64,000 bases of DNA from Xestospongia bergquistia (Eukaryota; Porifera; Demospongiae; Haplosclerida; Petrosiidae): assembly GCA_963965975.1 (NCBI GenBank), contig OZ014418.1:3360775-3424774 (forward strand). Reading direction: 5' to 3'. The notes beneath the pieces were generated by a model, which was not told the origin of the DNA, did not search any database, and saw nothing but the letters and a program-made list of their open reading frames with translations. Of this stretch, positions 55,517 to 64,000 are shown piece by piece. Within the stretch, counting starts at the first letter, position 1. Every line of letters begins with the position of its first letter. A program made the translations under genes and the position numbers.

Positions 55517-56130
55517 ACATGCAACGTCTTGCTTTAACCAGTCAATTTGTTGTTTGTGCAGAGGTTTAGTGCAAGCTAAAGAGCATTACACTTGTTCAGT
55601 ACAATTGTGATTTAAAATCATTGGGTTTCACGAATAACTTCTTGATCCATCGTTAGAGCTACTAAAGTACTTATTATCATGATCAACACAGAACAGTTCT
55701 TCTCAGTGCCAACAAGACAAAGCTTGTAATCCATCATGAATGAGAAGAATTGGTGACTACACAAAGGTATTCCATTCCTTCTGTCAGTCATATACAGCTT
55801 TAACAGACAAAAGCTCTTTTTAAGAGATAGATTTAGTCTTACTAGCTACTTTAGATTGTAAAGTAGAGTAGCAGAGAAGTTACTATCATAGATAGTGGAA
55901 GATTGTGGTAAAGGGAATTTTACATCATAGTTGACAGAGGATTCCTATAGAGCATACTATTTTCCAAGAAATAAGTGGAATTACGCGCATGTGCAAGCAG
56001 TAGTTACACCAGGCATTCTCTTTTTTCACAAACACCTGGGTACAAGGCTATTCTATGACTATGTATCATTTATCCATGATTATTATTCATGGCTTGTCTT
56101 TGTGTGTCTAACTTGTATATATATCTGATT
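55517..56130 (+). pseudogene. Right flank of the pogo element: RT relic and inverted LTR-like block
   Basis: The plus strand has LVQYNCDLKSLGFTNNFLIH near 55600, then no clear domain. The inverted copy of the 53.28-53.35 kb block lies at 55975-56055. Confidence 0.35.
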
Positions 56131-56139
56131 TGTTTATTC

Positions 56140-56740
56140 TTTCATGTATCTACTATTATTACTAAGAGATCTTTATCAATCAACTAAACATATAATAAGA
56201 AACAATACAGTAGACATCATTTTTACTTGTTGTTTTATATATCCATGTAGAACAATATGAAGTAAAAGGACATTGATATATTTTAGTTTGTATAATTATA
56301 TTAAGAAATATAAACCATATGGTGGAAAATGCCTAACAGAGAACAAATTAATCACTTGTTAATCCTCACTGCTCTCTGAGAAGACAATGGTAATAGTACT
56401 TGGTTTGTGTGTGTATATGTCTGTTTAAGTAACAAATATTTTATGTCTGATCAAATTAAAGTTTATTTACACAAGTTTTGCATGGTAGTTACTTTATATT
56501 TATATATTGCTAGGTAATCAGTAGGAACAACATGTATAGCATGTTTTATCCTGACTTCAAACGTTATGTCAAAGTAGCAACAATTGTTAGAAACTAATTG
56601 TGAAACCTGTTGACAAGTTTAAATGGTTTTAAGTTGCTTTTGTTCCTTTTCAGGAAAATGCTCATACATCAAATGGCGAGGGTTAATGACATATTATGTA
56701 TATTGCAATGTTGATCATTAAGAATTGATGTATAATTATA
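56140..56740. other. No gene seen
   Basis: AT-rich sequence between the transposon island and the helical-repeat gene. It should hold the 3' end of that minus-strand gene, but no terminal exon was recognised. Confidence 0.35.
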
Positions 56741-56760
56741 TGTATTTACTATATACATAC

Positions 56761-57930
56761 CTGTGGTAAACCACTGTAGAGCTCATGTATAGAGAAAATA
56801 TGTACCATGTCATCAAGACCTTGTATAAATCCTTTTCTTCCTAGAGTCATACAAAAGTCATCAGAACTTTGACATACATCTTGGAGTAGTAGCAATATTC
56901 TTTCTAAACAAGCTAATGTTGCTGTTGGGACTTTCTCAATAGCAATCTCATCAAAAAGCTCTGTAGAGATTAAAAAAAATTCAATGAATGTTAGAACCAT
57001 TAAACAACTATATTTGTATCTATTGTAAGTATTTAAATCAAAGAATAGTTGCTTACTTGAAGAACAGATGTTAACAAAAGCTGACAAAACAACAAGAAAG
57101 TATGGCATTTCAGAAGTGAGTGAAGCAAAGTTCATCTTGGTTTCTTCAGTCATAGTTGTAAAATTTAAAGCTTCATCAGTTCACAACAGAGGCGATCACA
57201 TGAGGTAACAGATTTGAAGTCGATGGAATGTGGTTCTTGAAGATGTTCAGCTCGACTCTGATCAAAGTCTTCATTATTAATTGACATCACTACTTTCATT
57301 GAATCTAGAACACAGTACTCACAATCAGTCATCAGTGATATCTCTGAGTCTACAAAGTAACATAACAATATTACATATAAAGACAAGTCTCTTTCATGAA
57401 GTGACATTACTTTTTTTGTGGTTCAGTGACATTATGTGAAGAACCAGGAAATACTTTGAGGTATTCTTTAATGACAGTTGATTCCTTGTCTGATACTTGA
57501 CTTAAAATAATAATAATTAATTGATGAGTTTTATCTTCTATTGGAGACATTGGCATTGTAGTTTTTAGATCAACCAAGACACACAATAAATCATTGTTCT
57601 TGGTGAAAGTTATACAATTGCTGGACTTGATGACAGTAGACTGATTATTATAATGATCATTTCTTCTACATAAAATGATGTGTGTGAGCCAATTGGAAAT
57701 AGAAATGTCAACTTGTTATTTGTGTCTTTACAAATGTGACTGAGTCCATTGACAAGTGTTTTCACTTCAGACTCTAATAATTCAGTTAGTTTTGTGTGAC
57801 AATTAGCAGTGGGAGAAAATGATGTGATAATTTTTGCTGGAAATCTTAAGTCAAAATGTTCGCTGACACAAAGATGATTTACAACATTATAATCAATAAT
57901 GTTTGAATTGGTATCTTTGACTTATAGTGC
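56761..57930 (-). CDS. Helical-repeat (armadillo-like) host gene, downstream exons
   Basis: Exon 56761-56960 (acceptor CTACAG, donor GTATGT) reads LFDEIAIEKVPTATLACLER, ILLLLQDVCQSSDDFCMTLG. It joins in phase 1 to exon 57057 to about 57158 (MNFASLTSEMPYFLVVLSAF, VNICSS). Further up, 57165 to about 57357 (DSEISLMTDCEYCVLDSMKV) and 57420-57930 (CVLVDLKTTMPMSPIEDKTH, FDLRFPAKIITSFSPTANCH) are open but need one or two frame changes. The composition is that of a large cytosolic alpha-helical repeat protein. I do not recognise the family. Confidence 0.45.
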
Positions 57931-57999
57931 ACAGTTAGTTAAAATTGAAAAACATATAAGCATTAACAAAGATATACCCTGAAAAAATAAAAATCAGTA

Positions 58000-59580
58000 A
58001 ATCAATGACTGAGGTAAGTATAAATTTAGTAATTATTTAATGAACTCTGTACACTTTCTTGAGTAGTGTCATATATTGTGTACTTATAAAACAATGTTGA
58101 TGTGTACAAATTAGTAGATGATTAAGTCTACATGTAGCTATTCACCTAATGCTTCCATATTCATAGCTATATAGGGACTACATATGTACTTAAGAACACT
58201 ACTGTAGAACAAAATATTTGTCTTTACTATGAATTTACTTTTTATACTAAATTTTGTATCCATGAAGACCAATTATTAGTATTTATATATTGTGTTTCAA
58301 ACTTCAAAGGTCTATATGTGTTATATAAACCTGCCAATGAAGGGATTTGTAAAGGTATTGTCCAAGAGCCATAAAAATGATTGCGTTATCTTTTATAAAA
58401 TCCACAGTTACTTGGTTATGTTGATGAACTATGATATATCTGATATATCATATTATGAGATTCATAGTAACCTGCTACTAACACTTCATAATATAGTACA
58501 ATGTTGTTAAACAATATTCTTTTTAATCTTAAGTTGGCAGGTTAATAATGCTTATTGATCTATTAACAATGGTAGAACCAAAAAACTGGTCTATATAAAC
58601 CTACTGCTAAGTTGTTTATGAAGATAGAACTAGTTATGTGGAGCAACTAAAAATGCTGTATAAATTAAACTCTATCTTTAAGACAATTTTTAATTGTAAA
58701 GTTATTAGAAACATAATGTGTCATGCTTACCAATACAATAGGCTTTAGTGTAGATGGGTAGTTATTGTATTATCTTTTATAGTAAGTGGGAAACAATAAT
58801 AAGCTAAGTGTACATATTGATTTCAATAAAATACGTTATATGTGATTCCTATATAATACACAAGAAAATTCACTAGTCCAATTCATTTAATGACATTGGT
58901 AATACTAAAGCATATGTGATATCAGGTGTAGCACTGTCTATGTAGAGATGGTGCTATCTCTTTTGTCTTATTATTATTACTCTGTTTCCCTCATAATAAC
59001 ACTAAAACTAGAAGGATTAAATGACTATCAAAAAGAAAGGTATAATTTTAGATCAAATATCTACATTTACTAGTACTCTGGTATTGTGCTTTTTACCAAG
59101 TAAAAAAATTGATTTAGACAGTTCTAAACTCTGTAAAATATTCATAAGAAAATAACAAAGTCAATACAAAGATGTAGGCTAGTAAACCAGTGTTCAATTT
59201 TATAAAAAGCTAAAAAGTGGAGTCTTCTCGAGTTCCTTTTTGCTTTGATGTTGATATTGTCATTCCTATGTACTTTGGGCTCATTAGACAGATTTTACTG
59301 CCGTCCCTATATAAAATAATTTTTTCTAAAAATCTACACTCATTTGTTCATGCAAGTGCAATGCTACTAACATCATTATGACATGTCATTTTATATCAGT
59401 TTGATTATATTGTTTGCATAAAAGTAGCAGAGGCTTACTTGTAAATGTTCACTTAATAATTACAAAACAGCTTTTTTACATAATAACAAATAGTACTTGT
59501 CTCGAAGTTAATAAATAATTTTGTGATATCTTTACTATAAACTACAAGACAAGTCCAATATGTCACTATGTTAATTTTAA
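58000..59580. other. Intron-like sequence
   Basis: AT-rich, with no supported exon. It probably is intron of the minus-strand gene. Confidence 0.35.
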
Positions 59581-59583
59581 TAC

Positions 59584-60887
59584 CGTGTGTAGCTTTGGAA
59601 GAAATGTTAAAGCTTCTATTTCACTCATAATGAGACATAATACATTGCTTTGATTTTTGATTTGATTTTTTTGCATTTTTTTAGCTTCAGAGCTTGAGTT
59701 ACTGAGAACATGGAAGAAGACATGAAATAAAAGGAGAGGATGAGTTGAAGAAAGTTGTAATAGGTCTTCAGTAGTGTTCTTTAGTACACCTGGAAAAAAA
59801 ACCTGATAATATTCCAGTTTATTGAATTAATGACTTCATAAATTTACTTGCTGTGCAGTAAGTATATTAACTTATAGTCTTAACATAATAATATCATCAT
59901 ATTATCAGTTATATAACTACTATTGTGTGACCTACCAGTGAACATTCAAGTGAGTAATCACACACTATAACAAGTAACTCTGACATCTCCTGAGCACACT
60001 GAAATAAAACAATGGAAACTTGTTCCTCACCAATTAATGTGAGTACTTGAAAAAAGCTGACAAGGATGCTTATTTGAATTCGTAAGTCAAGGTCATAAAC
60101 AAAAGTGATTGTTCTGGTTTAAAAGATAGCTTTTTAAACAGTTAATACAGACTCTTAAAAGTGACAGAGTTTCCTGATAACATGGAATATCTCATCATTT
60201 GTGGATAATTCTACAAAATAAAATGACAAACAGGTTACAATAATGTGCCCAGAAATAAAAAAATAATAGCAGAATTGTTGAGTATGTATGATCAACTGGT
60301 AAAACTGCATGATGTCACTCACTATATGTAAGTAAACTAATACAAACATACCAGGAGATGTCATTTGCATTGATCAAACTTTTTTCTGCAGTAGTAGCAG
60401 CAACAGAACTCAATAGATCATTTCCAGAAAAAGAAAGCTCCTCCAATTTTGACAATAACTCAGAATGACTAGTACAAATAATCAGAGCATGTTCATAATT
60501 GGAACAGATACTGGATAATAGTTTAAGTCCATTAGGTTGTAAGGCCTCCTTTTGAAGGAGTGATTGAAACAGCATCAAAAACTCAGGATCTTTAAACAGA
60601 TCAAAATTAGCCTAGTGCTTGGAGAACAAATAGAGGTATAGCAACAGGTCAGGAGCATCATAACCGTTAGCTGGATCTTCACGACTATCATGTATAATGA
60701 CATTAAGATAGGGAGATTCTAAGGATTTTGTTAGCCCTCTCTGTATGTTAGAAAAAATTTAATGTTGTTCAATTTCAGAAAGGGTAAAAAGTTCTCACTC
60801 AGTTTCTCATAATCAAATAAGATAGCTAATACAGTCTTAGCTAAGAGGGAGATATTGACATAGTGAAGATTAGCATAATATGGTAAT
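59584..60887 (-). CDS. Helical-repeat (armadillo-like) host gene, middle exons
   Basis: Exon 59584-59789 (TTTCCAG acceptor, GTATTA donor) reads GVLKNTTEDLLQLSSTHPLL, LFHVFFHVLSNSSSEAKK. An exon ending at 59936 (GTAGGT donor) reads YDLDLRIQISILVSFFQVLT. Exon 60352-60611 (acceptor CACTAG, donor GTATGT) reads FDLFKDPEFLMLFQSLLQKE and LQPNGLKLLSSICSNYEHAL. A further open piece at about 60740-60887 reads LPYYANLHYVNISLLAKTVL. The pattern of paired amphipathic helices suggests armadillo/HEAT repeats. Some joints are unresolved, and the uppermost piece ends at a MITE. Confidence 0.5.
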
Positions 60888-60890
60888 ATA

Positions 60891-61313
60891 TGTGACCGGA
60901 TTTGCGAAAAGGGACCACTTCTGTCAAAAACAAAAGTTTCAGTATGGACAGAAAAAGTGATGGTTTCAATCTTTTGGACAATTTGAGTTAAACCAAAAAA
61001 CGAAGAGAATAGTTCCTGACAGTCATTTTGAAGCGTCTAAAAAGCGAAAGTTCTTTCTAGCTTTGCACGTAGAAGCGTTCGCGTTATCAAATATTAGTGG
61101 ACGGGATGCGGGGGTGGTAAATTAAATTCCACTTTTCTCAAAATTAATTTTTGGTAGTAGCCACTCTATTTCCGTTTATATCTCGTGTATTGAGCAACGC
61201 ATGCATTTATCCTTGGTATCAAACAAATCAGCATTATCTAAACTTTAAAATGGTATGAAAAAGTGAAAATGACAGAAATGACTCAAGTGGTCCCTTTTGC
61301 ATATCCGGTCACA
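60891..61313. mobile_element. MITE with 28-bp terminal inverted repeats and TA flanks
   Basis: The left end TGTGACCGGATTTGCGAAAA is matched inverted at the right end (TGTGACCGGATATGCAAAAG), both continuing GGGACCACTT. TA flanks both sides (60889-60890, 61314-61315), as for Tc1/mariner-type elements. 423 bases, no coding capacity, GC-richer than the surroundings. Confidence 0.85.
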
Positions 61314-61319
61314 TATGAT

Positions 61320-63060
61320 GTATTGTAAATCATACTGCTTGTTTAATTACAAGTGTTATCTGATGGTGCTAGACAGCAATTACAGAGAGTAGTTAGCAGA
61401 AGTCCTATAATATCTGTCTGTCTCTATATTACAAAAAGACAACATGTAATTGATTGGTCATCATGATCATATTAGAAAGTTATCACACAAAGAACATCAG
61501 TTAGTAGTCATATACTCTTAAATTAAATATTACACAATTCACGGTCTATTTTAAATAACATAATAATATATCAATAATAACATAATTACAACTGAAATAA
61601 TTGTCCTATAGTAGTTTTGAAAACACTGAATTCACAATAAAAACAATGACTAAATAAGCGGTTTAATAGATGTGTATGTAGAATATTACAACATTTAAAA
61701 AATATCACTTTATTATTGGCATACAAACATGTTAGTGTAATGCATTAAGCCTTTGATACATGATCAGTCACGTAATGGCCACAAATATAGGGGAAGTTCA
61801 TTGGTTGCTATATGTTTCAATATTTAAGGAAGAGGATTAATTTATTCATTGTTATTGATTGTCACACACAACACTAGAATAAAACAATGCAAGGAGACTT
61901 ATTGTATCTATTGTCCTCCTTATGAACACATAATACGTCAGTAATGGGTAAGTGAAAGTCTAATACAAAGTGTGAATTGAGATTCATTCATTGATATTTT
62001 TATTAAGGTAAGTGAGTAGCTTATAATACAAATATATCAATATTATTAACAGTATATGGTCATACTGTACATTTTTTAAAAAATGACCTCAGAATAAGAC
62101 AAAAAAATTTCCAAACATCTTAACTGGTGAACTGCACAGTGTATGAAGTTATTGTCCATTAAAATAGCTTCAGTACTATTACATGAACACATCTGTACAA
62201 TAAAATATGACAGCATTAATGGATGCTATTCATCAATAGGTCTGCTCTCCATCACAGTAGCTACAGAAAAATGTTATAATCTAAATAGTTATGGGGTGGC
62301 TATAAGGCAGAGTAGGAACTACGAACTTCAATCAGACATGATTACTGTTATCTTTCCTGGTTTATATTAAAAGTCTAGAAAAGTTAACATCAGGACTTCA
62401 TTTAATTATGATAAGAAAAATTAAAGAAGCCCACATATTAAAGACACACACATATGGGTAAGCAACAATCTCATTAATTAATGTAAACTGTTTACTGTTA
62501 TAGATTAGTACACTTTATAAAACCACAGGTTACCATGTTATTGACTATTAAAACAGTCTAACCTTAATAGTAAGCACTAAACAGTTTGTTAGCTTATAGA
62601 AATAAGCTAGATATTAATGGCTCTAACTAATACTACTTTCTGCTTCCCATGCTACCGAGATTCTGGGTAATGGAATCTGATATGTCAAGTGAAGTACAAT
62701 TCATCATAACCTTGTTAGACCAGTAGTGAATGAAGAAAAACAAGGGAGTGTCAAACACATACTTTCATGTACTATCTGTTAGGACAAGTCCTTATCTTAG
62801 TTTTACCATATAAGGTATATGATTTTATAGTCTTAAGTGGTTACTAACTTTGTAGTTGTGTTTTTGTCATTTGGTAAAGCACCCAGTATCAACCTTGTAT
62901 TGGTTTCTATCTATAGAACATTGACATTTAGGGGTCTCTTTAGTGTTACAAACTGCTCCATGATACCATTATAATACTTACTATCAAGCATAATAGAGAA
63001 CAGCTAAATAGTATATGTGTTAATGGCAAGACATGACTACATGGTTTAAGCTAAAATACT
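61320..63060. other. Non-coding, probably intron
   Basis: AT-rich with no exon that I can support. A 75-codon plus-strand frame (62143-62370) has no family signature and is likely chance. Confidence 0.35.
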
Positions 63061-63070
63061 AGATAGGTAC

Positions 63071-63617
63071 TAAAAAAGATTTCTATATATGGGCAATGGA
63101 CTGGCATAGCTACAACACATCTTCCTTCTTCCTCAAGAAGAACCTTCTCGTGCATCAGCAAAGAGGAAGGTCTAGCTCTAAACATGTCCATCTTATTAAA
63201 TAGTTCCAAGTATGGTTCAAATTTAGTTACAACTAATTTGAGAGCTGATGGATTGGTAATATTAATTAGAGATAATGATATATAATGTACACAACTCACT
63301 ATTAAATTGTTGATAGATAAAACTAATCAACATGGACATTAGCTGGTTATAACTTGAACTTGATAACATTTGATATATTGTATCTTTAACTTTAGTTTGG
63401 TCATTCCTCAGTAGTTCTACAACCTCTAATAAACCAGATCTAACCTCTTCAGTATCATAATGTTCAAGTTGACCAGTATCATCTCCAGTATACTTAGCTA
63501 ATAATATGTCTTGACAAGAAGATCATTACAAAAGCTCTGTATTTCATCACTTAGAGTTGATAGGTCAATAGTAGGAGACTGCATTATGTCAAAATCAGAG
63601 AGAACCGGAGGATATAC
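63071..63617 (-). CDS. Host gene exons (same or neighbouring helical protein)
   Basis: Exon 63300 to about 63510 (donor GTGAGT) reads LEHYDTEEVRSGLLEVVELL, RNDQTKVKDTIYQMLSSSSY. It joins in phase 1 to exon 63071-63244 (LKLVVTKFEPYLELFNKMDM, HEKVLLEEEGRCVVAMPVHC), which itself is phase 1-1. Upstream, 63512-63617 reads FDIMQSPTIDLSTLSDEIQS after one frame change. Matching phases make these real exons. The protein family is not recognised; it may be the N-terminal region of the gene at 56.8-60.9 kb. Confidence 0.5.
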
Positions 63618-63699
63618 TCTAATTAAAAGTAAACATAATAGTTATTTTAAAAAATTAGTAATATTAATTATTTATTATTTAATAACTTGTTAAATTAAA

Positions 63700-64000
63700 G
63701 AATAAGTTGCTTGGAAACTTAGATCAACAACACAATAAAATTATATTCTAGTAGCCCAAAATAAGTAACTACTAGTCTAAGTGATGCTGTTAGCTAGACC
63801 TAATATTATAGGCTCTGAAAAATTCCACTGAAAATTTGTAAAGTTGTCTTAGGAAAGTGTAGATTGTCAATGTTCCTTATAACATAATTCAGCAGATAAT
63901 GAACCAATAGATATTCCACAAGCAGATAGTGAACTTGTCAGTATTAAAAACTCTATCAAACTAAGAGCAATGAGATGACCACAGATACAAAATACTCCAA
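63700..64000. other. No gene seen
   Basis: AT-rich end of the window without a supported exon. Confidence 0.4.

Noticed and set aside
53455..55525. Target duplication of the pogo-like element
   Set aside because: The bases next to the terminal repeats (ATCG and ACAT) do not match and no TA is present on either side.
58292..58510. 72-codon plus-strand frame
   Set aside because: Low complexity, no recognisable domain and inside a presumed intron.
60880..61340. Removing the MITE to see whether an open exon is restored
   Set aside because: With a TA target collapsed, the frame of the exon runs into a TGA upstream, so simple disruption of one exon is not supported. Only adjacency is claimed.
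62143..62370. 75-codon plus-strand frame
   Set aside because: No splice context, no family signature and AT-rich composition; likely chance.
1..64000. rRNA, tRNA and other RNA genes
   Set aside because: No stretch was recognised by eye as a tRNA with conserved A and B boxes or as rRNA; a covariance-model scan would be needed.

Overview
The window reads as a eukaryotic nuclear genome from an early-branching animal. It is AT-rich, has short introns with GT/AG borders, and carries SRCR and LDL-A exons, a seven-or-more-TM receptor with chlamydial Pmp-like repeats, a paired-like homeobox, an ATG2 C-terminus and many animal-type transposons. A demosponge such as Amphimedon is my best guess (inference; no search was possible). 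No rRNA, tRNA or CRISPR array was recognised.

Left part (1-17.9 kb): host genes, mostly on the minus strand, many duplicated and decayed. It holds two copies of a small segment with a signal-peptide exon (0.9-1.4 and 15.8-16.3 kb), a scrambled homeobox pseudogene (1.4-2.35 kb), the last exons of an ATG2 homologue (2.4-3.9 kb), SRCR/LDL-A exons (4.9-5.5 kb), two truncated relics of a large receptor gene (6.1-9.0 kb) and its intact 1253-codon single-exon copy (9.5-13.2 kb), then F-BAR-like exons (14.0-14.3 kb).

Middle part (18-53.4 kb): a deeply nested transposon island. A Ty3/Gypsy element (here Gypsy-Y) is split by a second (Gypsy-X). The 5-bp target duplication TTGCC lies left of the 5' LTR-X (19.39 kb) and right of the last 3' LTR-X (49.11 kb). 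Gypsy-X is itself split by a non-LTR retrotransposon, a MULE with an inverted core, two piggyBac elements, several hAT elements and homeobox fragments. A segment then duplicated in tandem through a CAATG microhomology (31731-42267 and 42268-49647). The two copies differ by later insertions: a 768-bp MITE and a THAP exon, and probably a piggyBac, are present only in the left copy.

Right part (53.4-64 kb): a pogo-like DNA transposon inserted in a reverse-transcriptase relic, then exons of an intron-rich minus-strand host gene coding for a helical, armadillo-like protein that I cannot name, with a TA-flanked MITE next to one exon.

Nearly all transposase and polymerase genes are broken. Functional candidates are the receptor at 9481-13242, the helical-repeat gene at the right end, and possibly the SRCR/LDL-A gene and the secreted exon at 16 kb.
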